Shown here: piece after piece, positions 1-10,414 of the stretch
How positions within the stretch are numbered: position 1 is the first letter of the stretch
Layout: every line of letters starts with the position of its first letter
From: Hepsetus odoe
Taxonomy: Eukaryota > Chordata > Actinopteri > Characiformes > Hepsetidae
Direction: 5' to 3'
DNA: 64,000 bases
Assembly: GCA_017165825.1 (NCBI GenBank)
Contig: CM029381.1
Span: 3,774,425-3,838,424, forward strand
Position numbers and translations under genes: made by a program
The notes under the pieces: model-generated
What the model saw: only the letters and a program-made list of their open reading frames with translations
The model's database searches: none
What the model was told of the DNA's origin: nothing

Positions 1-165
1 AGTTTACAGAGTGGATTCTTCAGGAGGTTACAGAGATGTGACAGTCCTTTAGATCCTGGTTTATTCTTGTTGAGGTCTAGTTCTCTCAGGTGTGAGGGGT
101 TTGAGTCCAGAGCAGAAAACAGAGCAGCACATGCGTCCCCTGTGAGAGAGTCTGTTTCATACAGC
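1..165 (-). CDS. NLR LRR exon (type A), cut by window edge
   Basis: Open for its whole visible length. The acceptor is CTCCTGCAG and the exon starts with the LYETDSLTGDACAAL segment, followed by the LRR core HLRELDLNKNKPGSKGL. About 9 bp and the donor lie outside the window. It is the most 3' exon of the array seen here. Confidence 0.8.
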
Positions 166-813
166 CTGCAGGAGGAGAGCGAAAGAAAGGGGAAATCATC
201 AACATCACATTCAGGTCATTACGCAGCTAAACCAAGCACAGTTTCAGGTCAGGATGGTCTCCTCCCAGTGGAGGTGCTCCAGGAACGACCAAGTAGTAGG
301 GGACCATGGGGCAGAACCAAGGAACCCTGGGAAGTTAATGTATCTCAGCTGGACTGGAAGTGTACTTCAGAGCAGTAGAGACGGTTTCTTCCATATTTTT
401 TCCACTGAAATGAATCAGCGGCTGTGAGCCACATTTGATTCAGCATAACAAAAAAACCACTCACACCCTAACACCACCCTGGAACCCCACAGCAACAACC
501 CAGGATCATCTGAGCCATCACCAAAAATCGATGGAACAATGGATGCAAAAATAAACGCAACCTTGTAGCAACAACCACCTGGGACACCACTGGAGCCGCC
601 AAACAGCTCCAGAGATTCCAGCAATTGCTTAAACTGTGCAAACCCCTGTTGCACTCATTAATAATTTATTATTATTATTATTATTATCATTATTATTATT
701 ATTATTGACCACGTTTCATTCTGGACCATAATGATTAAACAATAGAACCCATATTAAATCATGTATTCTATTATATACACATTATAATGATCCTGTCCAT
801 TTCAGACACTCAC
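166..813. other. NLR intron with (ATT)n microsatellite
   Basis: This 648-bp interval separates two LRR exons. An (ATT)n run occupies about 662-706. An open frame on the minus strand at 415-654 has no recognisable domain and is not supported as coding. Confidence 0.6.
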
Positions 814-987
814 TTAAGGCTCTTCAGTCTGCAGTGGGAGTCTTCCAACACTCCACAAATCTGCTGCACCCTAACCTCCATCGGCTGGTGCTTCCTCAGA
901 TCCAGCTCAGTTAGGAGTAAGGGATCTTTTCCGAGAGTTCTGGTCAGAGAGTCATGAGCTTCGTTTGCGGCAGGATGTTTTATCAAG
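814..987 (-). CDS. NLR LRR exon (type B)
   Basis: 174 bp with acceptor CTGTACAG and donor GTGAGT. It encodes the AANEAHDSLTRTLGKDPLLL segment, then TELDLRKHQP and the VLEDSHCRLKSL ending characteristic of type B exons. No stops. Confidence 0.85.
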
Positions 988-1327
988 CTGTACAGAGAGA
1001 GAAATAAACCTGCCATGATCCCAACGTTCCTTTTACTTTTTCTAAACTAACCTTGAATTTGGAAAAGAAATGGCCGAGACCTTCTACTGAAGTGAAAAGC
1101 CTTATATGAAAGTTCATAGCAGTACTGATTGGAGAGTCTCGTGAAGTCATTTTGTCCAAAATGAAGGATAAATCACAATAAATGTAAATAGAAATGCTGC
1201 ATCCTGCCAAAACAAGAACCGCCGACCGGCGTCTGTTCTAGTTTAGTCCAGCAGAAGTTCTGGAATTAAGTCTTTGAACTCGTTTTAGACTTTTACTAAA
1301 CATGTTTTTTGTTTCCAGATTCTTTAC

Positions 1328-1486
1328 CTTAGCCTCTTTGGTCTGTACTCTGAAGGTATTTTACTGAGCAGCTCCACTCCTTTCTCTCCAGGATGGTTCC
1401 CTCTGAGATCCAGCTCTGTCAGCGGTGATTTCAGAGCCCAAGCCAGAGCTTCATATCCTTTTTCAGTGATACCACAATCTGAAAGC
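1328..1486 (-). CDS. NLR LRR exon (type A, short)
   Basis: 159 bp, about 15 bp shorter than its neighbours but still in phase. Acceptor CTCTCCAG, donor GTAAAG. It encodes LSDCGITEKGYEALAWAL and LTELDLRGNHPGEKGVELL. The shortening falls in the loop before the LRR core and at the C-terminal end. Confidence 0.85.
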
Positions 1487-1759
1487 CTGGAGAGCAAATA
1501 AACATGTTTCACGGTTTCTTGATTTCAGGTTTAGAAACGTCAGTAAAAGATAAAGATTTTCTGTCATTTCATAAACGACTCAAACGACACTTTGGAGAAG
1601 AACTCTGCACAGCTCCTCATCTTCATGTAGAATTCAGTGGAATTGCTCGATTTCCCAGCTGATGGTTTAACATCACCAACTTCATTTGCAAGAGAATAAA
1701 AATAACGCTTGATCTACCGTTCTTTCCTAATTTAGGATCAACTTTGCAGAATATTTTAC

Positions 1760-1933
1760 CTCAAAATTTTCAGTTTAGAGTTCGGATCCTTCAGAGCAGT
1801 GGAGAGCCGTTCTACTCCCCAGTCCCCAACTTTATTCTTACTCAGGTTCAGCTCCGTCAGCTTGGAATTAGGAGATCTGAGAACGTCGGTCAAACCTCCA
1901 CAGCTTTGTGCTGTTAAGCCACAGTTAACAAGC
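1760..1933 (-). CDS. NLR LRR exon (type A)
   Basis: 174 bp with acceptor TTATCTTCAG and donor GTAAAA. It encodes LVNCGLTAQSCGGLTDVL and the LRR core KLTELNLSKNKVGDWGVERL. Open throughout. Confidence 0.85.
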
Positions 1934-2266
1934 CTGAAGATAAAACAACAGGTCAGGAAATGACTCTCACTTAGGACTGCGCTGATTATTATTTTACTGG
2001 TCACGCTTCATGGTACTTCATGGAAGAAAAATGGTCCTCATCATAAATATTAGAGGTTCTGGGAAAAAGACACCAGGTCCCTGCACAGCTTTAGAACATC
2101 TGGAATAAACTGAATTCAGTTTTGAGTGTAATTTGCAGCCGTGGCCTCGAATGTGTCCTGTGTTGTCTTGTGTGAAGCACCAGAGTCCTGGAGGAACGTC
2201 GTCTCGTTTCTCTGGGCACAGTGTGGTTGAAGTGACAATGAACTTTCTTGAACACAAGAGACTTAC

Positions 2267-2437
2267 ACAAGTCTCGTCGACCTGCAGTGTGAATCCAGCA
2301 GCAAAGCAGAGAGCTGCTTCATTTCTGAAGGTCCAATGTTCTTCTCGCTCAAGTTCAGCTCTACCAGCAGTAAGGGCTCAGTTTTCAGTGCTTCAGTCAG
2401 GACAGCGTGGGCTTCTGCTGCATCACCCCTCAGCAGT
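2267..2437 (-). CDS. NLR LRR exon (type B)
   Basis: 171 bp with acceptor CTCTACAG and donor GTAAGT. It encodes LLRGDAAEAHAVLTEALK, then LLVELNLSEKNIGPSEMKQL and LLLDSHCRS. Open throughout. Confidence 0.83.
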
Positions 2438-2706
2438 CTGTAGAGGTTCAAAAAAGAACAGCAGAAGAAGAGAAGGATATCAAAATGCTGGCATGGTTAT
2501 CCAGGTTTATGGCCTCAGTCTTGTGAACATGGTGTGAACAATATTACATGCATGAGGGAAAATAAAATAAGATGAACCAAACGTAAAAACTTTTGACCTC
2601 TGCATATTTGTTTCAGGTCAAGAATAAAAAAACTACAGCTATCCATCATATTGGATTCAACGCTAAAATGGATTCAAGGAGAACATCTTTCCCCTTCGCT
2701 GCTCAC

Positions 2707-2880
2707 CTCAGTGTCAGTTTGCAGTTTGAGCTCTTCTGTAAATCCATGAGCTTCTTCACTCCTGAGTCTCCAGGATCGTTCCCGCTGAGATCCAGCTCCA
2801 CCAGTGGAGACGAGGGGTTTGATTTCAGAGCTGAGACCAGAGCAGCGTATCCTTCCTCTGTTACACCACAGCCTGATAGA
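2707..2880 (-). CDS. NLR LRR exon (type A)
   Basis: 174 bp with acceptor TTCCCAG and donor GTGAGC. It encodes LSGCGVTEEGYAALVSALKS and LVELDLSGNDPGDSGVKKL. Open throughout. The neighbouring type B exon is only 134 bp further 5'-ward in transcript order. Confidence 0.87.
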
Positions 2881-3014
2881 CTGGGAACAGAAGACATATT
2901 CACTGAACTTCCAGAAACGTGACAGCGCTTTCCTACTTCATCTGAAGCCTTTGTGGGCATTTTAATTAGGCAGAACGGGGAGCAAATGCATGAGTAGAGC
3001 AGAGCACTACTAAC

Positions 3015-3188
3015 CAGAGCTTTTGGAGTCTGCAGTGAGAGTCCTCCAGCAGGAGAGAAAGCTGCTTGACCTGTGAGTCTTTAAATGTCTTCCCGCTCAG
3101 GTCCAGCTCTCTCTGCAGTAAAGGGCTTCGTCCTAAAGCTGTCGTCAGGGAGCTGCAAGCTTCCTCTGCCTCTAAACTCTTCAACAGT
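3015..3188 (-). CDS. NLR LRR exon (type B)
   Basis: 174 bp with acceptor CTCTAAAAG and donor GTTAGT. It encodes LLKSLEAEEACSSLTTALG and LQRELDLSGKTFKDSQVKQL with the LLEDSHCRLQKL end. Open throughout. Confidence 0.85.
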
Positions 3189-3261
3189 CTTTTAGAGGTT
3201 TAAAAAGAAAATAACTGAGATTAAATCATTTGCATAATAAGATTCAACTTTTAGTTTTAGT

Positions 3262-3490
3262 AACTGTTGCTTTTAGCGAAAGTGAACGTGACCATCGTCA
3301 TTGTGAGCAGACAATGAGCCACACGCCAATGTTCTCTGTGTTTACCCCACACACGCCATCCAGAAATGGCATATCCAGCGCCAAGGGAACAGTGATGGGG
3401 AGGGAACCTGGATCAAGGGAACCTGAGGGTGACCTACTGGATTCAAATCCTCAATCTTCCGATACTGGGGTCCCTAAACACTAGACCGCT
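3262..3490 (-). mobile_element. SINE-like repeat (family 2) in NLR intron
   Basis: The tail motif resembling GTGAAAGTGACTGT is at the left. The right end holds a degenerate tRNA-like head (CAGTAGG... and CACTAGACCGC on the plus strand), so the element reads on the minus strand. It shares blocks with copies at 5757, 17284, 28873 and 29322. It is old, with many differences between copies. Confidence 0.55.
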
Positions 3491-3544
3491 GCTGTTCACT
3501 TTAGAACGTTCACTGAACATGGTGGCAAGTCAGACCATGCTCAC

Positions 3545-3721
3545 CTGAGCGTTTTAAGTCGGCATTTGTGGTCCTTCACTAAGTCAGTAAGAAGCTCCAC
3601 TCCTGAGTCTCCAGGATGGTTCCCTCTGAGATCCAGCTCCACCAGGTGTGATGAGGGGTTTGACTGCAGAGCTGAAGCCAGAGCAGCATAACCTTCCCCT
3701 TCAATGAGACAGTCCCTGAGG
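3545..3721 (-). CDS. NLR LRR exon (type A)
   Basis: 177 bp with acceptor TTTCCAG and donor GTGAGC. It encodes LRDCLIEGEGYAALASALQS and LVELDLRGNHPGDSGVELL. Open throughout. It is nearly identical in core sequence to the exons at 2707 and 6032, consistent with exon duplication. Confidence 0.87.
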
Positions 3722-3835
3722 CTGGAAACAAGAAAAGCATTTTGAATGTGTCGTAAAATGTCGTTAAACGTTAGGAAACTTGAACTGAAAACAGCAGCTG
3801 GGGAGTCCAGCCACAGAACGACTGACGTCACCTAC

Positions 3836-4009
3836 GTTAGCGTGTCTAGGCTGCAGCATGGATTTCTCAGAAAATCCAAGAGCTTCTCGAGTCCAGAGCC
3901 TCCCATTTTGTTCTCACTCAGATCCAGTTTCTCCAGACGTGCAGGGTTTCTCTCCAAAGCGGACACGAATACGGCAAAGTCGTCTTCTGTCAGACTGCAG
4001 TCACCGAGT
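3836..4009 (-). CDS. NLR LRR exon (type A)
   Basis: 174 bp with acceptor TGTGACAG and donor GTAGGT. It encodes LGDCSLTEDDFAVFVSALER and the LRR core LEKLDLSENKMGGSGLEKL. Open throughout. Confidence 0.85.
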
Positions 4010-4138
4010 CTGTCACAGGGAAACGTGGGAAACACTTCAAAAGATGGTCTCCAAAAGCCCAATCAGGAGACTCTTTCTGATGGAGAGATCAGGGAACGTC
4101 AAACACTTCTTTTGTGCCATCGTGTCACTGTATCTCAC

Positions 4139-4312
4139 CCCAGTCTCTGCAGTTCACATTTTGATTCCTCTAGTAGAGTACACAGCTGCCTCACTCCAGA
4201 ACTTCCCAGTTCATTCCCTCTCAGATCCAGCTCTCTCAGATGTGACGGATTTGAAGAAAGAGCTGACAGCAGAGCAGCACAGCCTTCCTCGTTCACACTG
4301 TTTCCATTCAGC
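4139..4312 (-). CDS. NLR LRR exon (type A)
   Basis: 174 bp with acceptor CCTTTTCCAG and donor GTGAGA. It encodes LNGNSVNEEGCAALLSALSS and HLRELDLRGNELGSSGV, ending LLEESKCELQRL. There is no in-frame ATG near its start, so simple ORF calling would miss it. Only 129 bp of intron separates it from the exon at 3836. Confidence 0.85.
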
Positions 4313-5386
4313 CTGGAAAAGGAGCGGTGTGTTCTACATCATCATCAAGCTGAAGTACCGATCAGACTGTCTTTTAAATTATTTCCAGATGTGAAGAAGG
4401 CATGAAATACTTCACTATATCCGTTCACACCGACTCTGCTCTGACTAGCTCCTCCAAGAAGCTGCTGTTTCTAAACCGCAGACTGAAAACCGGAGGTTAA
4501 ACCTGTTCACCGATCTCCTGCTTTCTCTTTCCTTATTCTGCTGGCTGGAGGAGGAAGGGTTCCCCTAATGGACCCTGCTTCCTCCTTTTCTTCCCCTCAG
4601 GCTCAGATAGGATATGAAAACATAGTGAAAAGCAACAACGAAAGCTGTGAAACATGCTATAAAGCTAAAACTGAATGAATACGGTTTATTTTCAGCAAAC
4701 TTAATGATCAGAGTTCAGTTTCTGTGTAAGCGAACGTCAGTGATCGATCCAAAAAACAAGGTTCGCTTTCGTCACCTGAAAGATGTTGAGCCAAATGAAT
4801 CGTTCAGATTCAAAAAATGTGTCTCTTAACTGAGACAAAGTGAGAGAAGCGAGGTTGCATTGGTGTGGATGTTTCCAGAGAAGAGACGAGGAGTACATCG
4901 GGAGGAGGATGTTGAGGATGGAGCTGCCAGGAAAGAGGAGAAGAGGAAGGACAAAGAGGAGGTTTATGGACGTGCTGAGAGAAGACATGCAGGGGGACGG
5001 TTTGAAGGAGGAAGATGCAGAGGACAGGAAGAAACGGAGACACAAAGAAGAGGTAAAGAAGTAAAATAAGCAGGTATTTGTCTTTTTTTTCCAACTGGAT
5101 TAAGTTTTTGCAGAATCTGTGAGATGCTACAGTGAACTGGAAGGGTTAATGAAAGACTTTCAAAAATAAAATAGAGAAACAGAATTTAGACATAAATAAG
5201 AAAGTGAGCGTTTAAGCCGCAGTGATGAACTTCTGATTGATTTCACTTTCCTACAGACTGTGATCTCCAGCTATTCATCTGCATCATGAAACTTCCTGAA
5301 CCTACACGTGGAGCCTGAGCACGGTACGAACGTGCTGAAAGAGACGATGCTGACGAAGCAAACTCAATAAAAAGTCTGATTCAGAC
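4313..5386. other. NLR intron containing a LINE fragment
   Basis: This 1.07-kb interval contains the RTE-like fragment at 4815-5065. The remainder (4313-4814 and 5066-5386) shows no recognisable exon or repeat. Confidence 0.5.
4815..5065 (+). mobile_element. RTE-like LINE, extreme C-terminal fragment
   Basis: The translation contains EYIGRRMLRMELPGKRRRGR and DVLREDMQGDGLKEEDAEDR, the conserved end of a widespread fish RTE-like reverse transcriptase. The same segment recurs at about 18650-18850. Only the C-terminus is present, as expected of 5'-truncated LINE insertion. Confidence 0.7.
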
Positions 5387-5551
5387 CGAAGTTCCTGCAG
5401 TCGGCAGTGCGGATCCTCCAGGAGATCGGAGAGCTGCTTCACTCTCTCGGCTGAAAGACGCTCTCCGCTCAGATCAAGAGTCGTCTTCAGTAACGGGTTT
5501 GATGGAGCAAGAAAATGACAAAACTTTTCTGCTTCTGGACTCTTCAAAAGT
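5387..5551 (-). CDS. NLR LRR exon (type B) with weak donor
   Basis: 165 bp with acceptor TTTCTGCAG. It encodes LLKSPEAEKFCHFLAPSNPL and LDLSGERLSAERVKQL with LLEDPHCRLQEL. The expected donor is GTCTGA, which lacks the usual +3 purine; no better in-phase GT lies nearby. Confidence 0.8.
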
Positions 5552-5756
5552 CTGCAGAAAGAAAAAGGTTCACATTAATATTTATACCCCACTTACTCAC
5601 ACTTCCCAAGAGCAACGTGAGGGAATCAGAGCGCGGCCAAGGTTTAGAGCACTTTCCCAAAAAGTTTGAACAAATAATATTGTGACGATTCTAGTGTGAC
5701 ATCACGGCTGGACGATGTGAAGTTTTCTTACTGACCATCATTTATTCAGTGCAGAA

Positions 5757-5995
5757 TGAAGTGAAAGTGAAATGAATGTGACTATTCTTGACATTGTGAA
5801 ACAGTACAGCGAGACACAAAATACAACTCCTGCATTTTACACTCACACATGCAGCAGGGGCAGCTGTTGAAAGCACCCAGGGAGCGGTGACGAGGACGGT
5901 ACCTTGCTCAAGGGCAACCTACTGGTCTGGCAATCCAACCCACAACCTTCCGATGCTCGGGCCTAGTCTCTGACCCCTCGGACACCACTGCCCGT
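5757..5995 (-). mobile_element. SINE-like repeat (family 2)
   Basis: Minus-oriented copy. It shares the tail (AGTGAAAGTG...), the middle block GGTACCTTGCTCAAGGGCAA and the tRNA-like head at the right (CCAACCCACAACCTTCCGA) with the copy at 17284-17536. Confidence 0.6.
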
Positions 5996-6031
5996 ATATA
6001 AAGCTAAAACAGGAGGCCGAACTAAACTCAC

Positions 6032-6193
6032 CGCAGCGCCAGTTTGGATTTGGAATCAGTGAGCAGCCGCACTCCTTCTGCTCCAGGATCGTTTTCTCTG
6101 AGGTCCAGTTCCATCAGGGGTGATGAGTATTTAGATCTTATAGCTGAAGCCAGGGCAGCGTATCCCTTCCCCGTGATGCTGCTTTTTCTGAGA
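6032..6193 (-). CDS. NLR LRR exon (type A) abutting the gap
   Basis: 162 bp with donor GTGAGT. The acceptor AG is directly followed by four known bases and then the N gap, so the upstream intron cannot be read. It encodes SLRKSSITGKGYAALASAIR and LMELDLRENDPGAEGVRLL. Confidence 0.82.
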
Positions 6194-6197
6194 CTGA

Positions 6198-6697
6198 NNN
6201 NNNNNNNNNNNNNNNNNNNNNNNNNNNNNNNNNNNNNNNNNNNNNNNNNNNNNNNNNNNNNNNNNNNNNNNNNNNNNNNNNNNNNNNNNNNNNNNNNNNN
6301 NNNNNNNNNNNNNNNNNNNNNNNNNNNNNNNNNNNNNNNNNNNNNNNNNNNNNNNNNNNNNNNNNNNNNNNNNNNNNNNNNNNNNNNNNNNNNNNNNNNN
6401 NNNNNNNNNNNNNNNNNNNNNNNNNNNNNNNNNNNNNNNNNNNNNNNNNNNNNNNNNNNNNNNNNNNNNNNNNNNNNNNNNNNNNNNNNNNNNNNNNNNN
6501 NNNNNNNNNNNNNNNNNNNNNNNNNNNNNNNNNNNNNNNNNNNNNNNNNNNNNNNNNNNNNNNNNNNNNNNNNNNNNNNNNNNNNNNNNNNNNNNNNNNN
6601 NNNNNNNNNNNNNNNNNNNNNNNNNNNNNNNNNNNNNNNNNNNNNNNNNNNNNNNNNNNNNNNNNNNNNNNNNNNNNNNNNNNNNNNNNNNNNNNNN
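6198..6697. other. Assembly gap of exactly 500 N
   Basis: The round length suggests a placeholder gap of unknown true size. The NLR array ends at its left edge and a LINE begins at its right edge, so the adjacency of the two is not proven. Confidence 0.97.
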
Positions 6698-7298
6698 GGC
6701 AGTCCAGGACAGAGCTGGCCCTCTTGACCAGTTTGTTTAGTTTCCCTCTGTCCCTCTCTGTGACTCTTCCACACCAGCAGACCACAGCGTAAAAAACAGC
6801 CGACGCTACCACAGTGTCATAAAATGTCCTCATGAGATGTTTGTTAACCCCAAAGGACCTCAGCCGTCTTAGCAGGTGTAGACGACTGAGGCCCTTTCTG
6901 TACAGAGCAGTAGAGTTAGTGGACCAGTCCAGTTTATTGTTGATGTGGACACCCAGGTATTTGTACTCCTCCACCGTTTCAATGCACAAACCCTGGATGT
7001 CCACCGGTGTGATGGGGGGTGACTTCCTGCGAAAGTCGATCACCAGCTCCTTCGTCTTGCTGGCATTGATGCGCAGATGGTTTTGATTGCACCATCTGAC
7101 GAAGTCACTGATGACCCCCCTGTATTCCTGCTCATTCCCCTCCAACACACGACCAACAATAGCAGTGTCGTCGGAGAACTTCTGCAGGTGACAGGTGTCC
7201 ATGTTGTGTTTGAAGTCTGCCGTGTACAGGATGAAGAGGAAGGGGGAGGACTGTTCCTTGTGGGGCTCCAGTGCTGCAGACCACCACCTCAGACACAC
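6698..7298 (-). pseudogene. LINE reverse transcriptase, motif C and thumb
   Basis: The third frame of the same RT. Motif C reads KFSDDTAIVG, with the catalytic DD pair intact and serine in place of the usual alanine. It is followed by LRINASKTKELVIDFRR and EEYKYLGVHINNKLDW. Motif B (GAPQGTVL) lies in a different frame at about 7245-7275, so a frameshift separates motifs B and C. The end is lost in the gap. Confidence 0.83.
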
Positions 7299-7347
7299 AG
7301 TCCTGGAGTCTCACATACTGGGGTCTATTGGTGAGGTAGTCAATAAT

Positions 7348-7854
7348 TCACTCAGTCATGTGATGGTCCACACCCACTCCCTCCAGCTTCCCCCTCAGAA
7401 CTGAAGGCCGGATCGTGTTGAAAGCACTGGAAAAGTCAAAGAACATGACTCTCACAGTGCTCTTGTCACTCTCCAGGTGAGTGAGGGCCCGATGCAGCAG
7501 GTAGATGACAGCGTCATCCACCCCAATGTGCGGCTGGTAAGCAAACTGCAGCAGGTCCAGGTCCCTCCTGACCAGTGGACGTAGGTGATGGAGGATGATC
7601 CTCTCCATAGCCTTCATCAGGTTAGAGGTGAGGGCAACAGGTCTGAATTGGTTTGGCTCCTTGGGGTGCGACGTCTTGGGGACTGGAACGAGGCATGAGG
7701 TCTTCCACAGAATGGGGACACGCTCCAGGCTGAGGCTGAGGTTAAAGATGTAGGTGATAACCTCACAGAGTTGATCTGCACAGTCCCTCAACAGGCTGGA
7801 GCTGATGCCATCTGGACCTGTGGCTTCCTGTGCTTCAACTTCCTCAGCTGACAC
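7348..7854 (-). pseudogene. LINE reverse transcriptase, fingers and motif A
   Basis: Continuation of the LINE in another frame. It contains ATGPDGISSSLL, FRPVALTSNLMKAMERI and VMFFDFSSAFNTIRPSVL; the last holds the catalytic aspartate of motif A. The frame breaks near 7350, before motif B. Confidence 0.85.
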
Positions 7855-9296
7855 CGCACCTGGTCAGCTGTGATGGAGAGGCTATCGTGTGGTGAGAGAG
7901 TGGGAGCCTCCTGATGAGTGGGACAGCAGGAGGGGGCAGTAGAGTCCTCAGGGGAAAGGGGGGGTAGAGAAGGAGAAGATAAGGATAAAAGGGGATACGT
8001 AGCTGATATCCCTGGTGGGGGTTGCAGAGAGGTGTGAAGGGGAGGTGCTGTTGGAGTTTGCAGGGAGGTGTGAAGGGGGGCACTGGCATGTGATGAGCTT
8101 TGATGGTTGGGTGAGGGGCAGATTCCTGAGTCAAACCTGTTGAAGAACAGATTTAGACTATTAGCCCAGTCCTTATCTCCAGACTCTGGGCCTCCCCTAC
8201 TCACTGTGCTCCTTCCAGTAATGGTGTTCAGTCCTCTCCACACACCTCTGATGTTGTTTTGTTTGAGCTGCTCCTCCAGCCTCTCTCTGTATCTGTCCTT
8301 CCCCCTCCTTATTTCTCTTTTCAGCTCCTTCTGAGCTGTTCTCATTGCCTCCTTATCTCTTGATCTGAAGGCTCTTGACTTCTGCTTCAGCAGAGCTCTC
8401 AGATCAGGGGTCAGCCATGGTTTATTATTGGAGTAACACCGTACTCTCCTGGTCGGTACAGTGTTCTCCACACAGAAGGTGATGTAGTCAGTTATGCAGA
8501 CTGTTAAGCTGTCGATGTCCTCTCCATGTGGGCTGCACAGCGCCTCCCAGTCTGTGGTTTCAAAACAGTCCCTCAGTGCCATGCAAGACTCATCAGACCA
8601 TCCTCTCACATACCTCGTAGTGGGGGGTTGATTGCATACTAGAGGTATGTAAGAGGGAACCAGATGGACCAGGTTATGGTCTGAGTGTCCCAGTGGAGGG
8701 AGGGGTGATGCTCTGTATGCATCCTTAGCGTTTGCATACAGTAAGTCCAATGTCCTGTTGTCCCGGGTGCAGCAGTCCACATACTGGGTGAGAGTAGGCA
8801 GAGTGGAGGACAAGGAGACATGATTAAAATCACCAGAAATCAGGAGGAAGGCTTGGGGATGTGCTTTCTGCAATTGAGACACAACTGTGTGTATGGTTTC
8901 ACAAGCTGCTGCTGCGTCTGCCGTCGGCGGGATGTAAACAGTTATCGCGATGACTTGCGAGAACTCGTGTGGCAGATAGTACGGTCGGATGCTGACCGCT
9001 AGCAGCTCCACGTCCCGTGTGCAGCACTGCTCTTTAACGGAGATGTGCCCCTGGTTACACCATCTCTCGTTCACATACATCACAATCCCCCCTCCTTTCC
9101 TCTTACCGGTCTCCTTCGCGCTCCGGTCCGCTCTCACCAGGTGGAATCCCAGTACAGCAGCGAGAGAGTCTGGAGTGAGGTGTGTCAGCCAGGACTCCGT
9201 GAAGCACATCATGCTGACCTCCCTGTACTCTCTCTGCAGCCTGGTGAGCGCCGTTAGCTCATCGATCTTGTTAGGGAGAGATCTGACATTCCCCAT
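7788..9296 (-). pseudogene. LINE ORF2 N-terminal part: AP endonuclease and linker
   Basis: A 502-residue open frame begins with MGNVRSLPNKIDELTAL, the usual start of the endonuclease domain in this LINE group. The domain nicks target DNA for target-primed reverse transcription. Visible catalytic features are the ISGDFNHV motif (about residue 155), the DNRTLDLLYAN segment and the LGHSDHNLV motif (about residue 205). From about residue 290 the linker is basic and charged (KPWLTPDLRALLKQKSRAFR). The frame leaves the coding sequence near 7850, where a frameshift passes it to the next ORF. No separate ORF1 is seen; upstream sequence at 9300-9690 is 5' UTR-like. Confidence 0.85.
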
Positions 9297-9796
9297 AATG
9301 ACCGAGGGTACCGATGGTTTGTACCGTCTCTTTCTCTCCCAGTGTTTCGCCCCAGCTCTGCAGCCCCGTCTCCTCCGCTGTAGTTCTCTGGGGATCTCCG
9401 CTCTCTCGCTGGGCTGTATCGGCTGGTTGCTAAGCGCCAGCAGCTGATCAGGGTGTAAACAATGAACCCATTGCCTGGTGTCTCACCGCGTGCAGGGTTA
9501 AACAGTCCAGATACGATAAAAAAACAGAAAAAAAAGTTTACAAGTCTCCTTAGACTGCTGTACTTGTGACAGAGAAGTGAAAGAAGTAATAAGTAAAGTA
9601 AAGAAAATAGATTAAGTAAGTAAAAAGAACAGAAAGTTGTCAGAGCTCCTGTAACTGGCTGCCTCTCACGTGGCGCCATCTTGGGTTTCCAGATTTTACC
9701 ATCTTAGTCTCAGAGCAAACTCCAGTAAATCTATTAAGGAGAAACGTTTTGTGCCAGTTGGGATTCCAGATTTGGTGAACACCTGATGGAGTTTAT

Positions 9797-10414
9797 GTGG
9801 ATGAAATGGCAGTCAGTGCTCAGATGAATGTGACATTAGGAAAGGAAGCTAATGTGTACTGGTTAGGAGAGATAGAAGAGCCAGTACAGGAAATAATGAG
9901 TCTATGGGGAAAGTTTATTTCAGCACAGATACCAAAAGCAAGGGACCCCAGATTAGAAGATCACTGTACTATGATTTATGATAAGAACCAGGATGAGATG
10001 CTGGAGGAAGAATGGCTTCGAAAGACTGCAGGAACAAAAGTTAACCTTAAAGCTAGAAGTGTGGTGAGAGGGACAGAAGGAGCAGCGCTTCAAGTGGAGG
10101 ATAATGAGTTCATCAATGAGTGGTATGATGTTGAAGGAGCAAGACCTCATGTGACACTACTAATAAATGAAGGATTTGAGTCCAAGGAGTTGGGAACCAT
10201 GGTTAAAAGAGCAGAAGAACTGAAGTGGGAGAAGACACAAAATCCATTGATACTGTGTGCTGAAGATCATTCAATGATTAAAGTGTTGTGTGAATTGGAT
10301 GTGACAGCAACACCACAGGCAGTAGCAATCCCAAGATCTGAACATGATGATGTCTGGAAGCGAATGAATGCACAACTGAAGGAAAGAAGATTCCCTGAAG
10401 AAACAAATGATTAA
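9797..10414 (+). pseudogene. ERV pol region upstream of RT
   Basis: An open frame of 205 residues rich in acidic and basic residues. It sits directly before and slightly overlaps the RT N-terminal frame. No protease DTG/DSG motif is visible. Position implies a pol or gag-pol junction segment, but I do not recognise a domain. Confidence 0.5.

Larger units (their letters stand above)
1..6193 (-). other. NLR-like gene, C-terminal LRR region (12 exons, partial at both ends)
   Basis: Twelve exons of 159-177 bp lie on the minus strand, each bounded by AG acceptor and GT donor and each a multiple of three. All share the same splice phase: exons start with one base completing a codon and end after two. 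Every exon encodes one ribonuclease-inhibitor-type LRR pair with cores such as LxELDLxGN. This one-LRR-pair-per-exon plan is typical of teleost NLRC3/NLRP-like cytosolic immune sensors, where LRRs are thought to sense ligand or restrain a NACHT ATPase. Two exon types occur: type A (LxDCxxxxxGYAAL then LVELDLRGN) and type B (LLKxxEAxxxC then VKQLxxLLEDxHCRL). Transcript order is A,B,A,A,A,B,A,B,A,A,B,A. No NACHT, FISNA or B30.2 exon is visible. The 5' end would lie right of the gap at 6198, the 3' end left of the window. No internal stops, so it may be functional. Confidence 0.85.
6698..9690 (-). mobile_element. CR1/L2-group LINE, frameshifted, 3' end lost in gap
   Basis: One non-LTR retrotransposon reads on the minus strand from a 5' end near 9690 (CAAGATGGCGCC, typical of LINE 5' UTRs) to the gap. 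ORF2 order is conventional: AP endonuclease, linker, reverse transcriptase. The frame changes at least twice in the RT. The 3' end and tail are hidden by the N gap. Directly right of the 5' end is truncated ERV sequence, so one element probably broke the other. The CR1/L2 (Jockey superfamily) placement is from remembered similarity, not a search. Confidence 0.85.

Noticed and set aside
415..654. 79-aa minus-strand ORF in an NLR intron
   Set aside because: No LRR or other domain, lies between two correctly spliced exons, and borders a microsatellite.
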